Below, piece after piece: positions 8,663 through 18,180 of a stretch of 64,000 nucleotides of DNA. The stretch is taken from NCBI RefSeq assembly GCF_000020645.1, contig NC_011060.1, positions 1,874,501 to 1,938,500 of the forward strand, read 5' to 3'. The position numbers and the translations under genes were made by a program. Each line of letters begins with the position of its first letter. Position 1 is the stretch's first letter. The notes below the pieces were generated by a model. That model had not been told where the DNA came from. It was given only the letters and a program-made list of their open reading frames with translations, and did no database searches. The DNA is from Pelodictyon phaeoclathratiforme BU-1 (lineage in GTDB: Bacteria > Bacteroidota > Chlorobiia > Chlorobiales > Chlorobiaceae).

Positions 8663-10159
8663 TTATGGTTCTGATAAAGCTTCGATATGTTCAACAGCGG
8701 TTAAACCTGCCTTCATTTTATTCATAGTCTCTTCATATTCGGATTCGGGTTTTGAATCGGCGACAATCCCGCCAGCCGCCTGAAAATAGATGGTATTGTC
8801 TTCAACCACCATTGTCCGGATAGCAATCGCCGTCGTGAGATTACCCTTGAAATCAAGAAATCCGACTGCGCCACCATACAGACCCCGTTTTTCCTTTTCG
8901 AGTTCATAAATGATCTCCATGGCACGAACCTTGGGTGCGCCTGTAAGAGTACCTGCCGGAAAACAGGACCAGAAAGCATCCATAGCGCCAAGTTCATCAC
9001 GAAGCTCTCCACGAACGTTACTGACAATATGCATGACATGCGAATATTTTTCAATAACCATCATCTCATTGGTCTCGACTGTACCGATTTTAGCAATTCT
9101 GCCGATATCGTTCCGGCTCAAATCGATGAGCATCAAATGCTCCGCAAGCTCTTTTTCATCGGCCAGCAGTTCACGGGCGTTGCGTTCATCCTCTTCAAAT
9201 GTACTGCCCCGGTGTCTTGTGCCTGCAATAGGACGGGTATCGACGATACGACGGCCATAGCTGTCGCGCTCAACCTTTACCAGCAATTCGGGCGATGAAC
9301 CGACAATTTTGAACTCCTCCATATCAAAGTAATAGAGATATGGAGAGGGATTGATGGTTCTCAGCATCCGGTAAACATCAAAAGAGCGGGTATGGAGAGG
9401 ACGACGGAGACGCTGTGAAATCTGTACCTGAAAAATATCTCCTGCCACAATGTACTCTTTCGCTTTCCCTACCTTCTGCAGGTACTCATCTCTTGTCGTA
9501 TTGGAGAGTACTGGTTCCGGCCGCTCAGCCCCAAAGGTTATCTCTTCACGCCGAAGTGGTCGGAACATCTGTTCAGCGATCAGCTCTATTTTCTGCAATG
9601 CGAGAGGTTTGTCAATCTCGTCAAGGTAGTTGGAGACAATGAAGACCTTGCGCATAATATTATCAAAAACCACAAGTGTATCACAGAAAAGCAGAAAAAT
9701 ATCGGGCAACCCTGCCGGATCCGGACGCTCTGGCATTGGAATCTTTTCAACAAGGTGCATGGCATCATAACCGAAATAGCCAAAAACACCCGAGGTAATC
9801 ATTTGGGGTGTACCATTCTTTTTTCTTGGTATCTCTCTGGTTTCAAACGCGGCAAGCAGGTGATCAATCTGCAGGCGTAGATTTGTCTCTGAACGACCAA
9901 TTTCACGGAGAGCACTGAATTTTTCATCAAGAATCTCAATATCCGTTGGACCATCCACAAAACCTCTGAGGATAGCGACCGGGTCAATAGCTATATAGGA
10001 AAAGCGGGCAAGAAGCTCTTCACCCTCTACCGATTCAAGAAGGCATGAAAAAGGGCGCTGCAGTTTCAGATAAACTGAAACCGGCGTCTCGGTGTCGGCA
10101 TGAACCTCCTTGAACAGCGGCTTGAGACAATAGGGAGCATGCCTTTGATTTTCTGGCAT
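8663..10159 (-). CDS. trpE: Anthranilate synthase component I
   Basis: 498 aa. It makes anthranilate from chorismate, the first step to tryptophan, with ammonia supplied by a TrpG subunit. The chorismate-binding domain is complete: PSPYLYYFDMEEFKIVGSSP, TRPIAGTRHRG, LLADEKELAEHLMLIDLSRND, and the FPAGTLTGAPKVRAMEII motif followed by the GGAVGFLDFKGNLTTAIAIR loop. No trpG is adjacent, so the gene is separated from the rest of the pathway. PabB is the alternative, but the N-terminal half with a Leu-Glu-Ser (LESVEGEE) inhibitor-site-like element fits TrpE. It lies 34 bp upstream of the protease gene on the same strand. Confidence 0.92.
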   Translation of the reverse strand: MPENQRHAPYCLKPLFKEVHADTETPVSVYLKLQRPFSCLLESVEGEELLARFSYIAIDPVAILRGFVDGPTDIEILDEKFSALREIGRSETNLRLQIDHLLAAFETREIPRKKNGTPQMITSGVFGYFGYDAMHLVEKIPMPERPDPAGLPDIFLLFCDTLVVFDNIMRKVFIVSNYLDEIDKPLALQKIELIAEQMFRPLRREEITFGAERPEPVLSNTTRDEYLQKVGKAKEYIVAGDIFQVQISQRLRRPLHTRSFDVYRMLRTINPSPYLYYFDMEEFKIVGSSPELLVKVERDSYGRRIVDTRPIAGTRHRGSTFEEDERNARELLADEKELAEHLMLIDLSRNDIGRIAKIGTVETNEMMVIEKYSHVMHIVSNVRGELRDELGAMDAFWSCFPAGTLTGAPKVRAMEIIYELEKEKRGLYGGAVGFLDFKGNLTTAIAIRTMVVEDNTIYFQAAGGIVADSKPESEYEETMNKMKAGLTAVEHIEALSEP

Positions 10160-10288
10160 AAAAGCAGTGAGCTGAATTGGTTATTGTTTACCTTGTTAGC
10201 TGTACTGTGCAATAAAGAAAAATATTTTGTATCGTAAAGGAAAGTCCGATAATAACACTACGGAAGCGGACAAAACCGGGTAGTTACA

Positions 10289-10717
10289 ATGGTGTGCCGA
10301 TTTCCTGAAAAAATATTCGTTATCAACTGGCTGAAAGCTCTCATGCTCTCTCCCGGTATGCTTTTCCCTGCGGCATATTTTCTGATCTATCTTTCCACCA
10401 ATATCTACCTGAATGCTGATTTCAAAAAGAACCTTTCACAAGCGGTAAACCAGGCAAGCGGCAACACCTTGCAGATCAGCATCAAATCACTGAAATCCGG
10501 CCTGGTGCTCGACTCGATCACACTCAATCAGATTGAATTCACCCCCATCATTCAAACCGGAAAAAAACGGCAAATCACCAATCATCCGATTACCATCAAA
10601 AAACTCGAAATAGAGTCCCCGGAGGTTGAAAAACTTCTTTTCAGCCGCAAAAAACGATTGTCATCAACGAAAATGCTCTGCGATAAAATTCTTGCTGCCG
10701 AGCATCTCATTCAATGA
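10289..10717 (+). CDS. Membrane-anchored hypothetical protein
   Basis: 142 aa, not recognised. One transmembrane segment near the N-terminus (about residues 15-38, ALMLSPGMLFPAAYFLIYLS) is followed by a region with AsmA/DUF748-like flavour (ASGNTLQISIKSLKSGLVLDSITLNQIEF) in which amphipathic strands alternate. It may be a short inner-membrane protein with a periplasmic domain. It is convergent with lepB and the two 3' ends overlap by 7 bp. No terminator is visible between them. Confidence 0.55.
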   Translation: MVCRFPEKIFVINWLKALMLSPGMLFPAAYFLIYLSTNIYLNADFKKNLSQAVNQASGNTLQISIKSLKSGLVLDSITLNQIEFTPIIQTGKKRQITNHPITIKKLEIESPEVEKLLFSRKKRLSSTKMLCDKILAAEHLIQ

Positions 10718-11541
10718 ATGAGCAACCCTGGACGCGTCCATCGTATTGAGCTAACTTTACCGATGGGATCTGTAAGCAATGAAAGATCCGGGTCCCATGA
10801 CCAATAAACCACCAACGCCTGACCGACAAGATCCTTTTCCGATAAAAAGCCCCAGAAACGACTGTCGAGACTATTGTCGCGATTATCACCCATTGCAAAA
10901 TAGTAGTTGTCCTGAACGGTATACTTCTGAGCTGGAGAACCGTCAACAAAGACCTCCCTGCCCTGCAGACTCACATCATGTCCTTCATCGGCAACAAGCG
11001 AACTGTAAAGCGGATAGGTTGCCGCTGTCAGTTGCACGACATCTCCCTTGCGGGGAATGCGTATCGGGCCGTAGTTATCCTTGTTGAAGGTTGATGACTG
11101 TGGAAAAATCATATAATCACCCTCTCCTGCAGGAGCCTTGACTCCGATAAACTGTCCATGTTCCGGAAGAGGAACCGGTTTTCTGTTGATCGAAAGTTGC
11201 TGGTCATGAATCTCAAGGGTATCACCACTGATGGCAACACATCGCTTGATATAGTTCAGTGAACGATCTTTGGGAAACTTGAAAACAATAATATCGCCTC
11301 GTTCCACCTTGTCAACTCCAGGAAGCCGTATATCGGTAAAGGGCACTTTTGGCCCATAGACATATTTGTTCACAAAAAGAAAATCCCCTGCAAGCAGCGT
11401 ATTCTCCATGGAGCCCGTTGGAATACGGTAAGATTCAACAACAAAAACACGAAGAACGGTCGCAAATATCGCAGCAATAACCAGAGCTTCAAACCACTCC
11501 CGTGAATGTTTTTTTTCCGGCTTACCTTTCTGAGTATTCAA
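10711..11541 (-). CDS. lepB: Signal peptidase I
   Basis: 276 aa. It cleaves signal peptides from exported proteins at the inner membrane. An N-terminal membrane segment (about residues 17-36) precedes box B with catalytic Ser44 (RIPTGSMENTLL). The general-base Lys99 lies in YIKRCVAISGD, and box E is GDNRDNSLDSRFWG. It lies next to lepA as in many bacteria, where lepA-lepB form an operon; here lepA is 57 bp upstream on the same strand. The insert between boxes C and D is long, as in Gram-negative enzymes. Confidence 0.96.
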   Translation of the reverse strand: MNTQKGKPEKKHSREWFEALVIAAIFATVLRVFVVESYRIPTGSMENTLLAGDFLFVNKYVYGPKVPFTDIRLPGVDKVERGDIIVFKFPKDRSLNYIKRCVAISGDTLEIHDQQLSINRKPVPLPEHGQFIGVKAPAGEGDYMIFPQSSTFNKDNYGPIRIPRKGDVVQLTAATYPLYSSLVADEGHDVSLQGREVFVDGSPAQKYTVQDNYYFAMGDNRDNSLDSRFWGFLSEKDLVGQALVVYWSWDPDLSLLTDPIGKVSSIRWTRPGLLIH

Positions 11542-11598
11542 TGATCAGATCGTTTTGACTATTAATGAAAATTCTATCCACCAGATAAACTCTCTTGT

Positions 11599-13416
11599 CT
11601 ATTCGTCAATATTGAGCAAGGCAAGGAAAGCCTCCTGAGGAACCTCTACCCTCCCAACCTGTTTCATCCTCTTTTTGCCCTCTTTCTGTTTTTCAAGAAG
11701 CTTGCGCTTTCGGCTGATGTCGCCACCATAACACTTGGCCAGAACATTTTTGCGCATCGCCGATATGGTTTCGCGCGATATCACCTTGCTGCCGATTGCC
11801 GCCTGTATGGCAACTTCATACATCTGTTTGGGAATAATCCCTTTCAGTTTCAGGCAAAGCTTCTTTCCCCAGTCATAGGCTTTAGAACGATGGACAACGA
11901 TCGAGAGCGCATCGACCGTTTCGCCGTTCAGCAACACATCAAGCTTGACCAAATCAGAATCACGGTAGCCAATGTACTCGTAATCCATCGAGGCATAGCC
12001 TTTCGAAATTGATTTAAGGCGATCATGAAAATCAAAAACAATTTCGGCAAGCGGAAACTCAAAATGCATGATCACTCTTGTCGTGTCGAGATAATCGGTG
12101 TTCTTGTACTCGCCGCGACGCTCCATGCCAAGCTTCATGATATTGCCGATATAGTCGGCAAGTGTAATGATCTGCATGGTTACATAGGGCTCTTCAACGA
12201 GGTTTATGCGTCCGGTATCGGGCATCTTGGAGGGATTGTCAACAATGACAACCTCACCGTTGGTCATGACAACCCGGTACTCAACGTTGGGAACTGTGGT
12301 AATGATATTGACCCCATACTCTCGCTCGAGACGTTCCTGAATGATCTCCATATGGAGCAAGCCAAGAAATCCGCATCTGAACCCGAAACCGAGGGCAACG
12401 GAGGTTTCAGGCGTATAGAGCAGCGATGCGTCATTCAGGGCAAGTTTTTCGAGCGACTCGCGAAGATCCTCAAATTCGTTCGAGTTAATCGGATAGAGAC
12501 CGCTGAAGACCATCGGCTTGACCTCCTTGTAACCCGAAAGACGCTCGTGTGCAGGATTGTCGGCAAGCGTGACCGTATCGCCAACCTTGGCATCCTTGAC
12601 ATCCTTGATGGAGCAGATCAAATAGCCGACATCTCCGGATTCAAGCAAAGATTTCGGCTGCCGTTTCATACTCATGGTGCCAATCTCTTCAGCAAAAAAG
12701 ATCTTGTTGCTCGCAAAAAATTTTACTCTGTCACCCTTTTTGAGCGATCCCTCAACAATACGGAGATAGATAACCGCGCCACGATAGGAATCAAAAACCG
12801 AGTCAAAAATCAACGCCCGCAACGGCAGGTGATTGTTATCGGCAGGGGCCGGGATACGCTGGACAATCGCCTCAATAAGTTCTGGCACCCCGATACCGGC
12901 TTTGGCCGATACCTGGAGAATTTCCTCGCGTTTAATCCCAATCAGATCCATAACCTGACGAGCCACACCCTCAACATCAGATGAGGGGAGATCAATTTTA
13001 TTGATAACCGGAATAATATCAAGGCCGGCATCAAGGGCGAGATAGAGGTTGGCAATGGTCTGGGCCTCTACTCCCTGAGTGGCATCAACAATAAGAAGAG
13101 CGCCTTCGCAGGCAGCAAGAGAACGTGATACCTCATAGCTGAAATCAACATGCCCCGGGGTGTCAATAAGGTTCAGAGTATACTCAAGGCCATCGGAGGC
13201 CCTGTATTTCATCTGGATGGCATGACTTTTTATGGTTATACCACGCTCACGCTCCAGATCCATATCATCAAGCACCTGTGCAGAAGCCATCTGGGTGCGG
13301 TCAAGCGTATGCGTTATTTCCAGCAGACGGTCAGCAAGGGTTGATTTTCCGTGATCGATATGTGCGATGATGCAGAAGTTCCTGATACGGTTGACTTCTG
13401 TACTGGACAATGCCAT
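11599..13416 (-). CDS. lepA: Elongation factor 4 (LepA)
   Basis: 605 aa, usual length. This ribosome-associated GTPase back-translocates or rescues stalled ribosomes. GTPase motifs are present: G1 AHIDHGKST, G2 region ERGITIKSH, G3 DTPGHVDF, G4 NKIDLP and G5 SAKAG. The LepA-specific C-terminal domain has KMPDTGRINLVEEPYV and GGDISRKRKLLEKQKEGKKR near the end. The ATG gives MALSSTEVNRIRNFCIIAHIDHG. Likely co-transcribed with lepB. Confidence 0.97.
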   Translation of the reverse strand: MALSSTEVNRIRNFCIIAHIDHGKSTLADRLLEITHTLDRTQMASAQVLDDMDLERERGITIKSHAIQMKYRASDGLEYTLNLIDTPGHVDFSYEVSRSLAACEGALLIVDATQGVEAQTIANLYLALDAGLDIIPVINKIDLPSSDVEGVARQVMDLIGIKREEILQVSAKAGIGVPELIEAIVQRIPAPADNNHLPLRALIFDSVFDSYRGAVIYLRIVEGSLKKGDRVKFFASNKIFFAEEIGTMSMKRQPKSLLESGDVGYLICSIKDVKDAKVGDTVTLADNPAHERLSGYKEVKPMVFSGLYPINSNEFEDLRESLEKLALNDASLLYTPETSVALGFGFRCGFLGLLHMEIIQERLEREYGVNIITTVPNVEYRVVMTNGEVVIVDNPSKMPDTGRINLVEEPYVTMQIITLADYIGNIMKLGMERRGEYKNTDYLDTTRVIMHFEFPLAEIVFDFHDRLKSISKGYASMDYEYIGYRDSDLVKLDVLLNGETVDALSIVVHRSKAYDWGKKLCLKLKGIIPKQMYEVAIQAAIGSKVISRETISAMRKNVLAKCYGGDISRKRKLLEKQKEGKKRMKQVGRVEVPQEAFLALLNIDE

Positions 13417-13497
13417 AAAATAAGCGTTTGATGCTGGTTATAAATTCAAGGTGAGCCAATATAATCAATTAATACGATTGTGACATCTCCCGACTCA

Positions 13498-14457
13498 CTA
13501 CTGGAGAAGCAATGGCCCGGCATCGGGGCGAAAACCTCTGAGAAATTCAGCAGCCTCCATTGGCTTGCGCCCTTCAAGCTGCAGCGAGAGCAGCTCAATC
13601 CAGCCATCGGAGCCTTTTGCACAGAGCCTCCCCTGATCGACATAAAGCGTGCCAGGAGATGCTGTGCAGAGGGTTTCAAGTGAGAGCTCTGCCGGAACGG
13701 CCCGGAATATCTTCATGGTTTTACCCTTGAAGGTAGTCCATGCCGCAGGCTTCAGGGCAAGACCCCTGATAAAATTATGCATATCTGCAACAGGCTGCGA
13801 CCAGCAAATGCGCGTATTGTCACGAGTGAGCTTGGGCGCTCTTGAAGCGAGTGCTTCATCCTGGCCTGATACCACTACACTGCGGGAAGCAATCAGATGC
13901 ACGGTATCAACAACAACTTGCGCGCCAATCAAGGCGAGGCGGCTGGCAAGATCGGTCGCATTTTCATTGGGCGCTATTGGCGTTCTTTCCTGCAAAATAA
14001 TATTGCCCGTATCGACACGCTGCTGCAAAAAGAATGTCGTAACACCGGTTTCGCGCTCTCCCCTGATTATGGACCAATTGATGGGCGCAGCACCCCGATA
14101 TGCCGGGAGCAGTGAGGCGTGAAGGTTAAAGGCACCGAGAGCGGCCTGCTCATAGATCGCAGGAGGCAGAATGCGAAAAGCGGCCACAACAATGACATCT
14201 GCCTTGCATGAGGCAACCGTATCCGCAAAATCCGGATGGGTGACATCATCAACCTCATAAACCGGAAGCGCAAGAGCCCGAGCGGCCACTTTGACCGGAG
14301 AGGGCTCCGCATCAGCATGTTTGCTGCGGCGCGGCTTGTCCGATCCGGTAACAACAAGCACAATCTCAAACGTGTCCTTCTCAGCCGCAAGAGCCTGCAA
14401 CGAGGGAACAGCAAATTCCGGCGTCCCCATAAAAATAATCCGCGTCATAATACTCAT
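13498..14457 (-). CDS. fmt: Methionyl-tRNA formyltransferase
   Basis: 319 aa. It formylates initiator Met-tRNA using 10-formyl-THF. The Rossmann-like formyltransferase domain has MGTPEFAVPSL at the start and the signature HASLLPAYRGAAPINW with the catalytic Asn/His region. The C-terminal OB-fold domain binds tRNA. Its ATG overlaps the def stop codon by 4 nt (ATGA), so translation is coupled to def; a second Met three codons later is an alternative start. The def-fmt pairing is the classic bacterial arrangement. Confidence 0.96.
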   Translation of the reverse strand: MSIMTRIIFMGTPEFAVPSLQALAAEKDTFEIVLVVTGSDKPRRSKHADAEPSPVKVAARALALPVYEVDDVTHPDFADTVASCKADVIVVAAFRILPPAIYEQAALGAFNLHASLLPAYRGAAPINWSIIRGERETGVTTFFLQQRVDTGNIILQERTPIAPNENATDLASRLALIGAQVVVDTVHLIASRSVVVSGQDEALASRAPKLTRDNTRICWSQPVADMHNFIRGLALKPAAWTTFKGKTMKIFRAVPAELSLETLCTASPGTLYVDQGRLCAKGSDGWIELLSLQLEGRKPMEAAEFLRGFRPDAGPLLLQ

Positions 14458-15020
14458 GTGGGTTTTGCTATCGGAACAACTTCACGTTCAACAACAGGGT
14501 ACTCTGTATCAACAATTCCTGAAGCCAAAGCAGTAAGCTCTTTCTGGATCTTTTTACGATCTCGTTTCTCCATCCTGTCGACAAAAAGAGTCCCGTCAAG
14601 ATGATCAATCTCATGCTGAATCACTCTGGCAACCATACCGGAAAACTCACCAGTCCGCTCTGCAAAATGCTCGTCACGATATTTCAGAGTAATCGCCGCC
14701 GGGCGGACAACATAGCCCTGAACACCAGGAACACTCAGGCAGCCCTCTTCCATATCATTGTGGCCCCTGACCGAAAGAATATGAGGATTAATCACCACCA
14801 TCGGTTTTTCATGCTCACACTTGCTCACACATGAGACGTCAAGCACCAGCAATCGAATCGACCGCCCGACCTGGGGCGCAGCCAAACCAATACCCGAAGC
14901 ATTACGCATTGACTCGAACATGGAGGCTATCAGCTCTTCAATTGCACTGTCAACGCCCTTCAGTGGCTTTGCTTTCAATCGAAGAATATCGTCACTATAG
15001 ATATTGATCGGTAAAATCAT
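14454..15020 (-). CDS. def: Peptide deformylase
   Basis: 188 aa metalloenzyme that removes the formyl group from new proteins. All three signature motifs are present: GIGLAAPQVG (43-52), EEGCLSVPG (91-99, Cys94 ligand) and QHEIDHLDG (His136, His140 ligands, Glu137 catalytic). It begins with MILPINIYSDDILR, a normal start. First gene of the def-fmt operon. Confidence 0.97.
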   Translation of the reverse strand: MILPINIYSDDILRLKAKPLKGVDSAIEELIASMFESMRNASGIGLAAPQVGRSIRLLVLDVSCVSKCEHEKPMVVINPHILSVRGHNDMEEGCLSVPGVQGYVVRPAAITLKYRDEHFAERTGEFSGMVARVIQHEIDHLDGTLFVDRMEKRDRKKIQKELTALASGIVDTEYPVVEREVVPIAKPT

Positions 15021-15334
15021 ACTGTCTTTAATGTTAAAAGGGCATCAATACTCTGTAAACCAAAACAGAGAAGCACTCTCCTGCCCATCATATTTAATCT
15101 GTTTTATGGGAACAAGCTGTTAAGCAGACCACTTATGGAGAGTGAACCTCCATGAAGAACCTGCAAATTCAGCCTCGAACATCGCTATGAATATAAGTGA
15201 CGAGCACCATAAAATAAGGCTCTTCCGCACAGATTCTCAATTTTTATCCGTTTTGAAGCCACTGCTCACCCCCACCACCTCCGGCATGGAATGCTCTGCT
15301 GCCTTACACCCACAAACTGAGTCCCTAAAATACC
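15021..15334. other. Gap between def and response regulator
   Basis: About 310 bp with no gene I believe in. A plus-strand frame of 85 codons from 15142 lacks any recognisable domain and runs into the regulator. The def promoter should be near 15025-15080 on the minus strand. No clear hairpin or repeat. Confidence 0.3.
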
Positions 15335-15763
15335 TCACACAGTTTTTGTCAGCAGGGACTCTGTATTCTCTCCGGCCTCATAACGGTAGAAGTGAATAGC
15401 GTCATTGATAACCTTTCTTAACGTTATCGGTTCAACCGGTTTTGTGATGAAACGAAAAATAGTGCGGGGATGAGAGGATTCTATAATCTTCCCAACACTT
15501 TCATGACCGGAAATAATAAGGGGAACAATTTCAGGATGACGCTGTTTGACCAGGTTTATGAGTTCCAGGCCGTTCATGTCCGGCATATTGAAATCTGAAA
15601 TAACAATAGCAACATCATGGCATTCAAGCAACTCAAGAGCTTTTACTGTGGTTTCTGCGAAGAATTTCTGGTAAGGCTCTTTACGAAGAAAACGGTTTAA
15701 AGAACTGAGAATATCAGCTTCATCATCAACAAAAAGCACCACGATGTCAGAAAGATTCTTCAT
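15335..15763 (-). CDS. Single-domain response regulator
   Basis: 142 aa, almost only a CheY-like receiver domain. The acidic pocket is DDE (13-15), the phospho-acceptor is Asp57 (ISDFNMPDMNG), Ser85 stands in the switch position and Lys108 is in the ITKP motif. The C-terminal tail (about 20 residues) has no output domain. It resembles receivers that precede HD-GYP or act on histidine kinases in trans. No kinase is adjacent. Transcription stops or begins near the 24-nt palindrome at 15816. Confidence 0.85.
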   Translation of the reverse strand: MKNLSDIVVLFVDDEADILSSLNRFLRKEPYQKFFAETTVKALELLECHDVAIVISDFNMPDMNGLELINLVKQRHPEIVPLIISGHESVGKIIESSHPRTIFRFITKPVEPITLRKVINDAIHFYRYEAGENTESLLTKTV

Positions 15764-15815
15764 AGTGTCCCAATTTCAGTGCCGTCCCGCAACGGAAGTC
15801 AGATAGCAAAATGCA

Positions 15816-15839
15816 CAAACCCCGCTTAAGCGGGGTTTG
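15816..15839. terminator. Perfect 24-nt palindrome terminator after tRNA-Ser cluster
   Basis: CAAACCCCGCTT (15816-15827) is followed by its exact reverse complement AAGCGGGGTTTG (15828-15839). It lies 4 bp beyond the 3' end of tRNA-Ser(GCU) and upstream of the response regulator start, so it most likely ends the tRNA transcript. Confidence 0.7.
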
Positions 15840-15842
15840 ATG

Positions 15843-15932
15843 CGGAGAGGGAGGGATTCGAACCCTCGATAGCCCTATAAGAACTATGTCGGTTTAGCAA
15901 ACCGGTGCCTTCAGCCGCTCGGCCACCTCTCC
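15843..15932 (-). tRNA. tRNA-Ser (anticodon GCU)
   Basis: 90 nt. The acceptor arm GGAGAGG/CCTCTCC has discriminator G. The anticodon loop TTTGCTAAA gives GCU. The long variable arm between the anticodon stem and the T arm (GGTTCGAATCC) is typical of class II tRNA. The 3' CCA is not encoded in full. Confidence 0.96.
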
Positions 15933-15944
15933 AGGGTGATGCTG

Positions 15945-16027
15945 CGGAGGATGAGGGACTCGAACCCCCATGGGCGTGAACCCGGCAGTTTTCAAGACTG
16001 CTGCCTTACCAATTAGGCAAATCCTCC
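15945..16027 (-). tRNA. tRNA-Ser (anticodon UGA)
   Basis: 83 nt. The acceptor arm is GGAGGAT/ATCCTCC, the anticodon stem is GCAGT/ACTGC with loop CTTGAAA (anticodon UGA), the variable arm is GGG..CCC, and the T arm is GGGGGTTCGAGTCCCTC. It lies 12 bp from the GCU gene on the same strand. Confidence 0.95.
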
Positions 16028-16119
16028 ATTATCTGCGAAAAGAACAGGACTGAAGATAGTAAATCCTTTCGAAAACTTTCAAAAAAAAAGGTTTACAAAT
16101 TATTCAGCAATTTTCCTGG

Positions 16120-16207
16120 CGGAGAGGGAGGGATTCGAACCCTCGAGGGCTGTAACACCCTACCCGCTTTCCAGGCGAGCGCACTAGACCAACTATGCGA
16201 CCTCTCC
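16120..16207 (-). tRNA. tRNA-Ser (anticodon GGA)
   Basis: 88 nt. The acceptor arm is GGAGAGG/CCTCTCC, the anticodon loop CTGGAAA gives GGA, there is a long variable arm, and the T arm is GAGGGTTCGAATCCCTC. It is first in transcription order of the three serine tRNA genes. Confidence 0.96.
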
Positions 16208-16419
16208 CCGATAATAAATGGCCTGTAATTTACATTCTATTTTTAATTTTCAAAACTATTCTCTTTCTGATGGGCTTTTTAACCCATTGCGTTATCAACC
16301 TTGCTCCTCCTTACCGCCTGTTTATCACAGGGTTGTTAATAGTGATTAACATTGTCATTCTTTGCTCACTTTTTGTAAATTGGCAAAATTGATTTTGCAG
16401 CAATCCCTTAATCCTGCCC

Positions 16420-17919
16420 ATGCCCATGAAGAAGATTCTCTATGAAGCACTGACGTTTGACGATGTTCTTCTTATCCCGGCTTACTCCTGTATTCTTCCA
16501 AAGGAAACAACAACTGAAAGCCGACTCACCAAGACTATTACACTTAAGATACCGCTGGTAAGTGCAGCAATGGACACAGTGACAGAATCGGGGCTTGCTA
16601 TTGCCCTGGCTCGTGCTGGTGGTATCGGTATTATCCACAAGAACCTGACTATTGAGACGCAGGCACGTGAAGTCGCCAAAGTTAAACGATATGAAAGCGG
16701 TATCATCCGTAATCCGTTTACCCTGTATGAAGATGCCACAATGCAGGATGCACTTGATCTCATGCTTCGCCACTCCATTTCAGGCATCCCGGTCATCGCA
16801 CGCCCGGAATGTGAAGGCAGCTCAGACAGAAAACTTAAAGGCATCGTCACCAACAGGGATCTTCGCATCAAACCGGAGCCCGATGCAAAAATCAGAAACA
16901 TCATGACCAGCAAGAACCTCATTACCGCTCGTGAGGATGTTGATCTTCAAAAAGCCGAAGAAATTCTGCTTTCCAACAAGATCGAAAAACTGCTCATTAC
17001 CGATAGTGACGGAAACCTTAAAGGGTTGATTACCTTCAAGGATATTCAGCAACGGAAACAGTTCCCCAATGCGTGCAAAGACAATCAGGGGCACTTGAGG
17101 GTAGGCGCTGCTGTTGGTATCAGTGCCAATACACCTGAAAGGGTCAGAGCCCTGGTTGATGCGGGTGTCGATGTAGTTGCGGTTGATACCGCTCACGGTC
17201 ACAGCAGGGCTGTGCTTGAAATGGTCAAGAGCATCAAGGGATCCTGGCCTGAGCTGCAGGTCATCGCTGGCAATGTTGCTACGTCTGAAGCGGTTAGAGA
17301 CCTTATCGAAGCTGGCGCCGACTGCGTAAAAGTTGGTATCGGTCCTGGCAGTATCTGCACCACCCGCATTGTGGCCGGTGTCGGCATGCCTCAGTTGACT
17401 GCAATTATCAACTGTGCGGAGGAAGCGGCAAAAACCAATACACCAATCATTGCAGATGGTGGCGTCAAATACAGCGGCGATATTGCCAAAGCTCTCGCTG
17501 CAGGAGCAGATTCCGTCATGATTGGAAGTATTTTTGCCGGAACCGACGAAAGTCCGGGAGAGACGATTCTCTATGAGGGAAGGAAATTCAAAACCTATCG
17601 TGGCATGGGTTCTCTCGGAGCCATGTCGGAACCTGATGGAAGCAGCGACCGCTATTTCCAGGACGCGTCAAGTGAGTCGAAGAAATATGTGCCCGAGGGA
17701 ATTGAGGGTCGTATCCCGGCAAAAGGGCTGCTTGATGAGGTAGTGTACCAGCTTATCGGAGGATTGAAATCGGCGATGGGTTACTGCGGAGTCTCCTGCA
17801 TTGAGGAGCTGAAAACCAACACCCGTTTTGTACGCATCACCTCGGCTGGCCTCAGGGAGAGCCACCCGCATGATGTCAAGATCACCAAGGAAGCGCCGAA
17901 TTATTCTACTTCGATGTAG
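16420..17919 (+). CDS. guaB: Inosine-5'-monophosphate dehydrogenase
   Basis: 499 aa. It converts IMP to XMP with NAD, the committed step of guanine nucleotide synthesis. The TIM barrel starts with EALTFDDVLLIPAYS; two CBS domains are inserted at about residues 95-215. The catalytic Cys loop is GIGPGSICTTRIVAGVG, and the flap region has YRGMGSLGAM. Either the ATG at 16420 or at 16426 could start it. A strong hairpin follows the stop. Monocistronic by context. Confidence 0.97.
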   Translation: MPMKKILYEALTFDDVLLIPAYSCILPKETTTESRLTKTITLKIPLVSAAMDTVTESGLAIALARAGGIGIIHKNLTIETQAREVAKVKRYESGIIRNPFTLYEDATMQDALDLMLRHSISGIPVIARPECEGSSDRKLKGIVTNRDLRIKPEPDAKIRNIMTSKNLITAREDVDLQKAEEILLSNKIEKLLITDSDGNLKGLITFKDIQQRKQFPNACKDNQGHLRVGAAVGISANTPERVRALVDAGVDVVAVDTAHGHSRAVLEMVKSIKGSWPELQVIAGNVATSEAVRDLIEAGADCVKVGIGPGSICTTRIVAGVGMPQLTAIINCAEEAAKTNTPIIADGGVKYSGDIAKALAAGADSVMIGSIFAGTDESPGETILYEGRKFKTYRGMGSLGAMSEPDGSSDRYFQDASSESKKYVPEGIEGRIPAKGLLDEVVYQLIGGLKSAMGYCGVSCIEELKTNTRFVRITSAGLRESHPHDVKITKEAPNYSTSM

Positions 17920-17924
17920 AGAAA

Positions 17925-17971
17925 GCCAGAAATTTTCATCTTTGGAGAGGCTCCCAGCCTCTCCATCTGGC
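17925..17971 (+). terminator. Terminator of guaB
   Basis: The inner 10-bp perfect stem TGGAGAGGCT/AGCCTCTCCA (17943-17952/17956-17965, 3-nt loop) is flanked by an outer GCCAGA/TCTGGC pair (17925-17930/17966-17971). The very stable hairpin is followed by a T-rich stretch. Confidence 0.72.
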
Positions 17972-18180
17972 ACACCCCTCTTTGTTTTACAGAAACTTTC
18001 TGTACCTTTACCGTATTCCTTTTTCGGAAAATACATCAATAGAGCAAGGGAACTTGTTGCTTGTTCATGGCTGGTTTAGAGTGATCGTTATAAACCGATA
18101 GCTTAGATCCTTGAACTTAACCCTCTGTCAGGATAAAATCAGCTGGCTACGGTAGTCGGCAATCAATATCGGAGAATACC

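Noticed and set aside
12025..12984. 319-codon frame antisense to lepA
   Set aside because: Shadow of a highly conserved gene in the opposite strand; no family resemblance.
15142..15399. 85-codon plus-strand frame between def and the response regulator
   Set aside because: No recognisable domain, no ribosome site, and it runs antisense into the end of the regulator.
16195..16392. 65-codon hydrophobic frame upstream of guaB
   Set aside because: It starts inside tRNA-Ser(GGA) and is AT-driven hydrophobic sequence; more likely the guaB promoter region.
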